From Alphaproteobacteria bacterium (GTDB taxonomy: Bacteria; Pseudomonadota; Alphaproteobacteria; RUG11792), in contig BNWD01000019.1 of NCBI GenBank assembly GCA_025998575.1, positions 1 through 14,034 of the forward strand: a stretch of 14,034 nt of DNA. The letters are read 5' to 3'. The notes beneath the pieces were generated by a model. That model did not search any database, was not told the origin of the DNA, and saw only the letters and a list, made by a program, of their open reading frames with translations. Positions 7,273 through 14,005 of the stretch are shown piece after piece. A program made the translations under genes and the position numbers. Numbering within the stretch: the stretch's first letter is position 1; the number at the start of each line of letters is the position of its first letter.

Positions 7273-7458
7273 TTGCGAGAAATGTTAACGATCAAATCAG
7301 ACAATGTGGAAGGCAGGACAAAAGTATACGAATCAATAGTTAGATGTGAAAACGAAGTATGTCCGAATATACATGAATCATTCAACGTCTTTGTCAAGGA
7401 ACTACGTTCTCTAGCATTGAATATTTCATTCGAAAACGTGAAAAAAGAGGCAGTATAA
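7273..7458 (+). pseudogene. rpoB: Orphan 3' fragment of rpoB (RNA polymerase beta C-terminus)
   Basis: The 61 codons ending at TAA 7456-7458 match the extreme C-terminus of the beta subunit: [19 protein letters not shown], then [18 protein letters not shown], corresponding to the family's QEMLTxKSDDVxGRTKxY and PESFNVLxKExRSLxLNI. Similarity fades just upstream (ENILREML where AYTLQEML is expected), and the frame then runs into unrelated sequence and a stop near 7180. The rest of rpoB, about 1,300 residues, is absent, as is rpoC downstream. The conserved Pro of PESFNV is His here. There is no promoter or ribosome binding site. It is most simply a relic of a duplicated or rearranged rpoB, the functional gene lying elsewhere. 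Confidence 0.8.
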
Positions 7459-7469
7459 TATTGTGAAAC

Positions 7470-7496
7470 AGGTTGCAGACTCCTTCCCTGCAACCT
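7470..7496. terminator. Strong hairpin between convergent rpoB fragment and exported-protein gene
   Basis: AGGTTGCAG (7470-7478) and CTGCAACCT (7488-7496) are perfect 9-base arms around ACTCCTTCC. It lies 11 bases after the rpoB-fragment stop and 18 bases beyond the reconstructed end of the minus-strand gene (7515). Neither side has a long T run, so it may terminate weakly or protect 3' ends. Confidence 0.5.
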
Positions 7497-7514
7497 CTGC
7501 ATTAAACGACTATT

Positions 7515-8619
7515 TTAAAGAGAATGTTTTATCAGGTTCTTAACTTCGGCAGCAATCGGAAATTGTGTGTTTTCGCAGTTATTAATCAACTTATATACAG
7601 ATTCCAGATTCCCAAACGGATATATTTTTGTTGCGATTTCAAGCCGCATACCATTATCAAAGCCAAGTGACCTTGCAAGATAAATAGTGCGGCTAGCGCT
7701 GAAAAACTACGGAAAAGATTAGAGTTTGGTGTTGCTTTCCAGTTTTTTCCATAAATATTTTCATACAAGGTTGAAAGTCGCGTATCATCTTCCAAAGCAA
7801 GTTTTTTTATCGTGTCTAAAACATTTTTACCATCAATTGTTATTTTTCCCATCATATTTACAAACTCATCAGTCATAATAGTCATCAATTCTTTATTAGA
7901 ATTATAGAACGTTATCCAAAATAAATCACTCCAACGTGAATACCAAAAAGAAGCGAAACCATAAAAGTTACATACGGTGTCATCTTCATATTTAGAGCTA
8001 GAATAGTCTGTGCTATTTTCTTTTAAAATTGTAGTTCTACTAATGTAAATATTATTAGCTGCTTTAGTTAAATTATTATAATATTCAAGAGAGCTCTTGT
8101 CCAAAAAATCAGCTTCAATTAGAGAGTTTGCAGTGTAGTTATTTATAGGTGATCCTAAGCATGGCAAAGTCGAAAACACTCTTTGCAAAAACGATGGAGC
8201 CAGATAGAGAAAATTATCCTCAAAATAAAATGGACTTGCGCGGAAAAATTCAATCCATGAATTTTCGATATTTTTGCACAATGTTTTATAGTGAGAAACC
8301 ATCGTTCGTTCCCCACTTTTTCCATCCGAAATAAAAGGTCCCCAGTATTCAGTGCCAAAAATACAACGAGCATCATGACAGCCTTTTACAGCTGCTTTTG
8401 TCAAAGCAACATTACCCAGATAGTTATCACAGCATATCCTAGTATTAAGAGGATCTCGCATACGACGCAACTCTATTGTTATCTGTTCAGTTCTAAAATC
8501 AGAAATCTGTAGCATCGTAGCACTGCTAAGCCCCCCCGCATGGACTGTTTTTGCATACAATTAGCTGTTACGCTTGCTATTAGCGTCATTAACAACGCTC
8601 CTATTACCTTCTTCTTCAT
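7515..8619 (-). pseudogene. Exported protein of unknown function broken by two frameshifts
   Basis: The start at 8619 (GGAAGG at 8629-8634, nine bases away) encodes a signal peptide, MKKKVIGALLMTLIASVTA. As written, this frame stops at 8479 after 46 codons. The long downstream frame (8560-7586) joins it if the G7 run (plus-strand C7, 8531-8537) has eight or five bases. Near the end, adding one T to the T5 run (plus A5, 7702-7706) gives a convincing tail, LARSLGFDNGMRLEIATKIY to EVKNLIKHSL, stopping at 7515; the unrepaired frame instead ends in an unconvincing tail at 7586. With both repairs (G8, T6) the length is 1,107 bases and 368 residues. The mature part has scattered cysteines and many aromatics; no domain is recognised. 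It has a consensus promoter. It may be a pseudogene, a slippage-controlled gene or a sequence with errors. Confidence 0.68.
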
Positions 8620-8660
8620 CTTACAATACCTTCCGTAAAAACTGTTAACCTACATAACTA

Positions 8661-8689
8661 ATATTAAAGCAATATATCACCGCTGTCAA
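8661..8689 (-). promoter_or_regulatory. Consensus promoter of the broken exported-protein gene
   Basis: On the minus strand TTGACA (8684-8689) and TAATAT (8661-8666) are 17 bases apart. The leader to the ATG at 8619 is about 35 bases. A perfect -35 box in front of a frameshifted gene suggests recent inactivation, slippage control or sequencing error rather than old decay. Confidence 0.7.
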
Positions 8690-8740
8690 CAGTTTATTTT
8701 AAAATAGTTTGAGAAATACTTGAGATTTTAGATAAATTTA

Positions 8741-8917
8741 CTATTCTATTGGTTCGTCAGAGACTGAGAATTCTGAGTCTGGTTCGATTGATGTGGTTTC
8801 AGGGGATTCTAAAATCTTGCTAACAGGGTTTGAAGCGGGAGTTTGGGAAACAGGAGTAGCGTATTGTGTTGTTAGGTTTGATCTACTAATCGCAACAAAA
8901 GTGTATGCACGTAAATT
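8741..8917 (-). pseudogene. C-terminal remnant A of a Ser/Thr/Pro-rich protein
   Basis: A minus-strand frame is open between TAG at 8918-8920 and TAG at 8741-8743. It has no ATG and so would be missed by start-based gene calling. It reads NLRAYTFVAISRSNL, then a low-complexity stretch TTQYATPVSQTPASNPV, then SKILESPETTSIEPDSEF and an acidic end DEPIE. Codon use is markedly less AT-rich than the flanks and it looks coding. The SKILESxET unit recurs in remnant B just upstream on the same strand. The family is unknown; the composition suits a surface or secreted protein linker. Confidence 0.5.
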
Positions 8918-8968
8918 CTAGCAAATATATAACTAAAAATTATTGGAAATTAATGAATTCTAATTATG

Positions 8969-9238
8969 TTAACAAAGATATTCTGCTTCTCCACCGGATA
9001 TTGGGAATCCTAAGTTTGCGGTGTTGGAGGTTTCTGTTGATTCTAGGATTTTTGATGATGAATTTTTAGTGCTAGTGGTGATATGGGCAGTGCGTGTAGC
9101 GCGCATGCGTTTAGGTTGACTTTCGGTTTGTATATCTTGTGTTAGTTTTGGAGAATTTTGTCGCAGAGTTCTTTATGTGGCTATATTTTTCTATAACTCG
9201 ACATCTGCATTTTCTTCTATGATATTATTACCAATTTG
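8969..9238 (-). pseudogene. C-terminal remnant B, related to remnant A
   Basis: One minus-strand frame from 9238 to the TAA at 8969-8971 reads IGNNIIEENADVEL, TAG (9191-9193), KNIAT, TAA (9173-9175), then 67 codons including RTLRQNSPKLTQDIQTESQ, RATRTAHITTSTKNSS, SKILESTET and a C-terminal FPISGGEAEYLC. The two internal stops are in frame, as expected of nonsense decay. SKILESTET and the following FPIS..E.E match remnant A's SKILESPET and FSVS..E.E, so the two are tandem paralogous tails. No start or promoter is clear. Function unknown. Confidence 0.45.
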
Positions 9239-9311
9239 CTAAGTGTTTATTGATAAGCATATATAACAAAACGATAGAAAAAGTTATATAATTGATGATT
9301 AGATCTATTTT

Positions 9312-9319
9312 GGAAAGGA
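9312..9319 (+). promoter_or_regulatory. Ribosome binding site of uvrB
   Basis: GGAAAGGA lies seven bases before the ATG at 9327 and fixes this start. A TTGCTA-N17-ATATAT pair upstream (9236-9264) is a possible but weak promoter. Confidence 0.5.
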
Positions 9320-9326
9320 TTAGCTG

Positions 9327-11270
9327 ATGAAATTCGAGTTGGTTTCAGATTATAAGCCTGCTGGCGATCAGGAGAAGGCTATAGAGTTTTTGTCTGCTGG
9401 CCTAATACAAGGCAAGCGGGATCAGGTGTTAGTCGGTGTGACTGGATCTGGGAAGACGTTCACAGTTGCAAATGTCATAAAGAATGTCAATCGGCCGACA
9501 CTGATAATGACGCACAACAAGACTCTTGCGTCTCAGATATATTCCGAAATGAGCGCTTTTTTCCCGAATAATGCGGTTGAGTATTTCGTTTCATACTACG
9601 ATTATTATCAACCTGAAGCGTATGTTGCGCATTCGGACACATATATTGAAAAAACGTCTGTAATCAACGATGAGATCGACAAAATGCGACATTCGGCGAC
9701 TAGGTCTCTTCTGGAACGGCGCGACGTCATAATCGTCGCTAGCGTTTCTTGCATATATGGCATTGGAACGATAGAGAGCTATTCAGACGTCATTTTACCA
9801 TTGAAAATCGGCATGAAAATTTCGCCGCAAAAACTCTGCAGACAATTGTCTGACCTGCAATATCAAAGGAACGATTTGGATTTTAAAAGGGGAATATTCA
9901 GATCTACCGGAGACGCTATAGAAATCTTTCCGGCGCATAAATCGAGCTCGTTTTGGAAGCTAAGTTTTTTCGGAAACGAAATAGAAGAAATTTCGGAAAT
10001 CGAATATCCATCAAGAAAAAAATTCAAAACTCTCAATGAAATTAGGGTTTTTTCGAATACTCATTATATAGCGACCGCTGATATTATTAATAGAGCGATA
10101 GAAAACATAAGGATTGACCTGAAAATCAGACTCGATGAGCTAGAAAAGGATGGCAAGCTATTGGAAAAGCAGCGCTTGGAGCAGAGGGTAAACTTTGATA
10201 TAGAAATGATGCAAACAGCCGGAACTTGCTCTGGAATTGAGAATTATTCGAGATATCTGACAGGGCGAAATCCTGGCGAACCACCGCCTACGTTGCTCGA
10301 ATATATGCCTGAAAACTCGTTGATAATCGCCGACGAGAGCCATGTTAGCGTTCCGCAAATTAGAGGTATGTTTTTGGGTGATAGGTCGAGAAAGCTGAAT
10401 CTGTCGGAAAACGGCTTCAGACTGCCTTCTTGCCTGGATAATCGGCCACTGAAATTTGAGGAGTGGAATTTTTTCAGGCCGCAAACAATATTCCTTTCCG
10501 CGACTCCTGGTGAATTCGAAATGACATTGGCGAAAGATGGCGGCATCGTTGAGCAACTCATAAGACCGACTGGCATTTTGGATCCGGTTTGCATTGTGAA
10601 GCCGTGCGATAATCAAATCGACGACTTGATAGAGGAAATTCAAAGGACTAAGCAAAACGGATATCGGACTCTTGTCACGACTTTAACCAAAAAAATGGCC
10701 GAGCACTTAACTGAATATCTCTCGGAAAACGGCATAAGCATCGCATATATGCATTCTGACACTGATACCTTGGACAGGATCGAGATAATCAGGGCGCTGA
10801 AGGCTGGCGAATTCGATGTCTTGGTCGGTATAAACTTGCTTCGTGAGGGGCTCGATATCCCAGAGTGCGCTCTCGTAGCCATATTAGACGCCGACAAGGA
10901 TGGCTATCTCCGATCCAAAACGGCCCTAGTTCAGACAATAGGCCGAGCGGCTCGAAACGCTTGCGGACGAGTCGTTTTATACGCTGACAAAATGACGAAT
11001 TCTATGAAATTTGCTCTAGATGAAACAGAAAGGAGGAGAAAGATTCAGGAGGACTTTAATAAAGAACACAGCATTTCTCCGAGATCTATCGTCAAAAAAC
11101 CTGAACAAACCAAGATTGAAATTGTCGAGAAATTGCCTGTTGACGAGAAGACTGATATCAAAAAACAAATAGCGCTTTTGGAAAAGAAAATGACTGAGGC
11201 AGCGGAAAACCTGCTGTTCGAAGACGCCGCAAAATATAGAGACACCATCAAAAAACTCCAAAACACATAA
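9327..11270 (+). CDS. uvrB: UvrABC nucleotide excision repair protein UvrB
   Basis: UvrB is the damage-verifying helicase-like subunit of UvrABC excision repair: UvrA loads it at lesions, and it then recruits UvrC for incision. The 647-residue product is complete. Walker A is GVTGSGKT (37-44). The beta-hairpin region that probes DNA, YYDYYQPEAYV, follows. The Walker B DESH is at 336-339. Later helicase motifs are present: SATPGEFE, then TLVTTLTKKMAEHL, GINLLREGLDIPE and QTIGRAARN. The C-terminal UVR motif (last ~35 residues, LFEDAAKYRDTIKKL) binds UvrC and UvrA. It is slightly shorter than E. coli UvrB (673). It is monocistronic, flanked by remnants on one side and the convergent connector-like gene on the other. 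An 18-base stretch near its 3' end recurs 254 bases downstream. Confidence 0.98.
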   Translation: MKFELVSDYKPAGDQEKAIEFLSAGLIQGKRDQVLVGVTGSGKTFTVANVIKNVNRPTLIMTHNKTLASQIYSEMSAFFPNNAVEYFVSYYDYYQPEAYVAHSDTYIEKTSVINDEIDKMRHSATRSLLERRDVIIVASVSCIYGIGTIESYSDVILPLKIGMKISPQKLCRQLSDLQYQRNDLDFKRGIFRSTGDAIEIFPAHKSSSFWKLSFFGNEIEEISEIEYPSRKKFKTLNEIRVFSNTHYIATADIINRAIENIRIDLKIRLDELEKDGKLLEKQRLEQRVNFDIEMMQTAGTCSGIENYSRYLTGRNPGEPPPTLLEYMPENSLIIADESHVSVPQIRGMFLGDRSRKLNLSENGFRLPSCLDNRPLKFEEWNFFRPQTIFLSATPGEFEMTLAKDGGIVEQLIRPTGILDPVCIVKPCDNQIDDLIEEIQRTKQNGYRTLVTTLTKKMAEHLTEYLSENGISIAYMHSDTDTLDRIEIIRALKAGEFDVLVGINLLREGLDIPECALVAILDADKDGYLRSKTALVQTIGRAARNACGRVVLYADKMTNSMKFALDETERRRKIQEDFNKEHSISPRSIVKKPEQTKIEIVEKLPVDEKTDIKKQIALLEKKMTEAAENLLFEDAAKYRDTIKKLQNT

Positions 11271-11354
11271 ATTTGCGGTAATATTAGTTATTTCACGGAT
11301 ACTCTGCATTTATTTATAGTAACATAAATATACCATGATCTATCGTCAAAAAAC
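11083..11354 (+). repeat. Pair of exact 18-base direct repeats
   Basis: GATCTATCGTCAAAAAAC occurs at 11083-11100 inside uvrB and again at 11337-11354, covering the stop codon of the small minus-strand gene. The flanks do not match. The span given includes the 236 bases between the copies. Confidence 0.7.
11311..11330. terminator. Weak inverted repeat between uvrB and the convergent gene
   Basis: TATTTAT (11311-11317) and ATAAATA (11324-11330) pair around AGTAAC. It lies between the uvrB stop and the stop of the small convergent gene. The stem is AT-only and no T run follows, so it would be a poor terminator; it is the only inverted repeat seen here. Confidence 0.25.
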
Positions 11355-11555
11355 TGGTTTCATAGGAAGGCATATCTTCGAAGAATATTCGTCATCACAA
11401 ACGTATCTATACTCCTTTTTCAGAAAAGTTTCAGTAGTAATATCTATAATTCTAGACAAATACCCATCTTCTAAACTCGTCTCTAGTCTCAAATGACACT
11501 TCAAAACAGCAATATCTAATGCCCTAAATTGCGATTTTTCTATAATTGTATTCAT
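11346..11555 (-). CDS. gp6-like head-tail connector (phage or gene transfer agent type), probably truncated
   Basis: The 69-residue product resembles the N-terminal half of the phage/GTA gp6-like head-tail connector family, proteins that join capsid and tail. The stretch LDIAVLKCHLRLETSLEDGYLSR... follows the family pattern LxxAKxHLRVxxxDEDxLI, with HLR and ED at the usual spacing, and ICLPMKPV near the end recalls the family's LPxxPV. The family usually runs ~95 residues or more. If the A6 run on the plus strand (11348-11353) had five bases, the frame would extend to 11288 and give 88 residues. Start: AAGGAG seven bases before the ATG at 11555. No other capsid or tail gene is recognisable nearby. 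The family call is from remembered pattern only; an unrelated small protein is possible. Confidence 0.5.
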   Translation of the reverse strand: MNTIIEKSQFRALDIAVLKCHLRLETSLEDGYLSRIIDITTETFLKKEYRYVCDDEYSSKICLPMKPVF

Positions 11556-11609
11556 TTTCTTTCTCCTTTTATTAATACGAATCTTTTTTGATTAAATTTT
11601 ATGAAAAAC

Positions 11610-11629
11610 ATCAGCAAAACCCTGCTGAT
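11610..11629 (-). terminator. Leader hairpin with T tract (possible attenuator)
   Basis: On the minus strand ATCAGCA and TGCTGAT pair perfectly around a six-base loop and are followed by GTTTTTCAT. This has the form of an intrinsic terminator, but it sits at the very start of the predicted transcript, upstream of the ribosome binding site. It may attenuate transcription or stabilise the 5' end of the mRNA. Confidence 0.5.
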
Positions 11630-11664
11630 ATCTATATGATATCACTACGCTTACGTGATGTCAA
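11627..11664 (-). promoter_or_regulatory. Consensus promoter with overlapping operator-like palindromes
   Basis: On the minus strand TTGACA (11659-11664) and TATCAT (11636-11641) are 17 bases apart. The spacer is enclosed by an inverted repeat, ATCAC-N9-GTGAT (11641-11659). The -10 box overlaps a second palindrome, GATATC-TATAT-GATATC (11627-11643). Such placement would let a repressor block polymerase. The ATG of the connector-like gene lies 75-80 bases downstream. Confidence 0.65.
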
Positions 11665-12297
11665 CTAAAAAGTCAGACTGATTCTAATCATGGATTGCCA
11701 ACTAGATGACTTTGATAAATTTATCAGAACTATTTCGTGAGCTTGTTGTTCCAAGATATATTGACTTAAAAATATTTCTGTGAAACTGGTGGAAATTAAC
11801 GGAATATTAATGCAAATGTGATATGCTAAGCTTATGCTTAAAGCATAAAGGTAAGAAGTTAGACAGTTCCCAGAGGATGGATGGGGTTAGGGATGGAGTC
11901 CTTTAACATAAAAACATTAAGAGAGTTGTTAACAGAACTGTGAATTTTCTGTGAAAAAAAATGATCTTGAAAAGAAAAACTCATCATGTTTAATTATTGC
12001 GTGGTGTTATGTATGAATTTTTAAATATAAATGGTAATTATTCACCGGTTTTATTTTGCGAGAACTGTTAAAAATACTAGCGATACTATAATAATAAAGT
12101 ATGTGCAAAATCAATTACAAGAGATGGATAATACATAGGAGATTCTTCTTGATTTAAAACTCTATCTATTGCGGCAGAGTGGTTTATAATGTAGGTTAAT
12201 TATAAAAAGTGTCATTCTAACTTCAGGCCTTATATGTTATGAAAGATTTGTGAATCTTAATTAATAATACTATTTCTTCACTTTGAAACAATCATAC
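11665..12297. other. Intergenic region between the connector-like gene and rlmB
   Basis: About 630 bases with no intact gene. It contains an inverted repeat TTATGC-TTAAA-GCATAA near 11833-11849 and a G-rich stretch with repeated GGATGG at 11874-11898. A set of coding-like plus-strand pieces runs from 11881 to 12189 (separate entry). No tRNA, tmRNA, SRP RNA or RNase P RNA signature was seen. Confidence 0.45.
11881..12189 (+). pseudogene. Candidate decayed plus-strand gene in several frames
   Basis: AGAGG precedes an ATG at 11881 that opens a 20-codon frame with MESFNIKTLRELLTEL. Shifted pieces then follow in order: EFSVKKNDLEKKNSSCLIIAW, YEFLNINGNYSPVLF, and a piece reading TVKNTSDTIIIKYVQNQL QEMDNT, TAG, EILLDLKLYLLRQSGL, ending at 12189. 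Together they could be one gene of ~100 residues with about three frameshifts and one nonsense codon. No family is recognised. The AT-rich background makes chance pieces likely, so this is a weak call. Confidence 0.25.
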
Positions 12298-13035
12298 TTA
12301 TAAAGCATTGATGCAATGATTTTTTAACGCAAAGCTATTTTGTTTTGCGGTTTCGTAGAATGCTATGGAGGCTGCGACGGAGACGTTTAGTGTTTGGAAT
12401 GCGTTGTTCGTTGGAAGCTTGACGATGAAATCTGATTTTTCCATTTGTATTTTTCTGATTCCTTTTTCTTCTGATCCGAATATCAAGCAAGATTTGCCTT
12501 TTAGATCCACATCGTGTAGGAATTTTTGCCCATGTTCGCTGAATGAAAACATCCAAAACCCAAAACTTTTCAGTTGTTCAATTGTTTGCGATAGATTTTT
12601 TACATAATAAATATTGACATGTTCGAGACCTCCAGAGGCTGTTTTTGCTACGGCCCCAGTTATTTTGCAAGATGATCTCTCAGGCAATATGAGGCCGAAA
12701 ATGCCAAAAGTGGCTGCAGATCTTATGATAGCGCCCAAGTTGCGCGGATCAGTAATATTGTCCAAAATGGCTATTGAACAATTCGTTGGAGAGGTTTTGA
12801 GATTTGAGATATCAAGCGAAACCTCTTCTGAAACCTCTGCAGCTATTCCTTGGTGAACCGCGTTTTCTGGCAATACCTTTTGGAAAAATTTGTTGCCAAC
12901 ATACAAAATTTCGCAAGTTTTCAGTCTTTTCAGAAACTCGAAATGCTTCTCATCATTCTGCAAAAAAACTTTCAATACTTCTCTTTTTTTCGATAAAATA
13001 GCTTCTCGACACGCGTGAATTCCAAAGATCAGCAT
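12298..13035 (-). CDS. rlmB: SpoU/TrmH-family RNA 2'-O-methyltransferase, RlmB-like
   Basis: The 245-residue product is a SPOUT-class methyltransferase that transfers a methyl group from S-adenosylmethionine to a ribose 2'-OH. RlmB in E. coli modifies G2251 of 23S rRNA; closely related TrmH-family enzymes act on tRNA. The N-terminal substrate-binding domain starts FGIHACREAI and ends near HQGIAA (61-66). The catalytic domain has motif 1 DNITDPRNLGAIIRSA (92-107, with N99 and R105), motif 2 FGSEEKGI (186-193) and motif 3 LPTNNAFQTLNVS (207-219), the knot that binds the cofactor. The start at 13035 follows the bamD stop by two bases and begins the conserved N-terminus; an in-frame ATG at 13077 would overlap bamD. 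No strong ribosome binding site is seen, which suggests coupling to bamD translation. Confidence 0.88.
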   Translation of the reverse strand: MLIFGIHACREAILSKKREVLKVFLQNDEKHFEFLKRLKTCEILYVGNKFFQKVLPENAVHQGIAAEVSEEVSLDISNLKTSPTNCSIAILDNITDPRNLGAIIRSAATFGIFGLILPERSSCKITGAVAKTASGGLEHVNIYYVKNLSQTIEQLKSFGFWMFSFSEHGQKFLHDVDLKGKSCLIFGSEEKGIRKIQMEKSDFIVKLPTNNAFQTLNVSVAASIAFYETAKQNSFALKNHCINAL

Positions 13036-13037
13036 TA

Positions 13038-13778
13038 TTAATGAATTCTCATCAGCTTTCTTGCATACATTGCCCAAATCGATTTCGGAAACTCTCTTTG
13101 CAAAATTTTGTTAACACGCAGAGCCTCCTTTTGCACCCCAATAGCCATATAGCATTCGATGAGTCGATGTAGTGCCTCCGGAGCATGTTCTGTGTTGCGA
13201 TAATTGTCAACGATGGTGTTCAAACGATTGGCTGCTGCCGGATAATTCTTGTGCAATTGATAATATCTCGCAACATAAACTTCTCGGCCAGCAATTTGTT
13301 CGCGTAAATCTTTGATTAATATTTTGGCAAATTTACAATATTTCGACTGCGGATATCGTCTACAAAGCTCATTCAAGAACGCAAAAGAACGTATTGTCGC
13401 ATCCTGATCTCGTTCAATAATCGGCATCAACTCATAATTTATCAGCCCCAACATATACAGGGCGTATGGAACGTTCCAGTGAGTAGGATGGGTTCTGATA
13501 AACAGCTCAAATGCAGATATAGCCTCGTCATATTTTTTTGCCTTATAGTTACATTCTCCAGCCAAAATTTGAGCGTCTGCAGTAACTTTCGAATATGGAT
13601 GCAGCCTCTCCAGTTCCTCAAAAACCAAAACAGAATCCGCGTATTTCTTCGCCTTCATCTCCTTTTTGCCGATCTCAAGAATTTCAGTTGCGCTTTTGTT
13701 TTCTAATAATTTTAAATCAATTTCTCGCGAACAACCAGCAACTAAAAAAACAGCAAAAATTAAAACGTAAATATTCAT
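13038..13778 (-). CDS. bamD: Outer-membrane assembly lipoprotein BamD (ComL family)
   Basis: BamD is the essential lipoprotein of the BAM complex, which folds beta-barrel proteins into the outer membrane. The 246-residue product has a lipoprotein signal ending VAGC (C16) with Ser at +2, compatible with outer-membrane sorting. It then has tetratricopeptide-like helical repeats, including the family's AxxxYxxGxxxxxxxxYxxAxxxFexlxxxhPxS type pattern (EIGKKEMKAKKYADSVLVF, ELERLHPYSKVT) and later YPQSKY and the REVYVARYYQLHKNYPAA segment. Length matches the family. The ATG at 13778 has no nearby ribosome binding site but overlaps the stop of the upstream 66-residue gene as ATGA, so translation is probably coupled. 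rlmB follows after two bases. Confidence 0.92.
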   Translation of the reverse strand: MNIYVLIFAVFLVAGCSREIDLKLLENKSATEILEIGKKEMKAKKYADSVLVFEELERLHPYSKVTADAQILAGECNYKAKKYDEAISAFELFIRTHPTHWNVPYALYMLGLINYELMPIIERDQDATIRSFAFLNELCRRYPQSKYCKFAKILIKDLREQIAGREVYVARYYQLHKNYPAAANRLNTIVDNYRNTEHAPEALHRLIECYMAIGVQKEALRVNKILQREFPKSIWAMYARKLMRIH

Positions 13779-13975
13779 ATGAAAAAACCACGCCCCTCTA
13801 ACATAAACACATAATACCATATTAGCCGCAGTGATTCAAAAGCTTTGCTCAGATAAATGAGTTCGTTTTTGACATTGTTCGTGCGCCTACCTTTGACTAA
13901 TCTTATAGCAGTTGTATGTGCAAACTCACCCAATTGCAAAGCAAGCCCTGCAAAGATAATCGATATCAGTTTCAT
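13775..13975 (-). CDS. Small protein of unknown function, first gene of the bamD operon
   Basis: The 66-residue product starts with a short hydrophobic N-terminus, MKLISIIFAGLALQLGEFA, which could be a signal peptide or membrane anchor, followed by a basic segment (LVKGRRTNNVK) and a second hydrophobic or aromatic segment (LRLIWYYVFML). GGAGGAG lies just before the ATG at 13975, the best ribosome binding site in the operon. Its TGA overlaps the bamD ATG (ATGA). The promoter, binding site and overlap argue that it is translated. I do not recognise it. It could be a small envelope protein or simply a leader frame that drives bamD translation. Confidence 0.6.
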   Translation of the reverse strand: MKLISIIFAGLALQLGEFAHTTAIRLVKGRRTNNVKNELIYLSKAFESLRLIWYYVFMLEGRGFFI

Positions 13976-14005
13976 ATGCTCCTCCGAATAAAAACCTCTA
14001 TTTAT

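Noticed and set aside
9236..9264. Promoter for uvrB (TTGCTA-N17-ATATAT)
   Set aside because: The -10 match is poor and several equally good AT-rich alternatives exist nearby, so it is mentioned only as a possibility.
10158..10655. 165-codon minus-strand frame inside uvrB
   Set aside because: It lies wholly antisense to well-conserved uvrB coding sequence and has no start signal.
11866..11905. G-rich stretch with GGATGG repeats as a possible structured RNA
   Set aside because: No signature of SRP RNA, tmRNA, RNase P or 6S RNA could be recognised and no stable long stem was found by eye.
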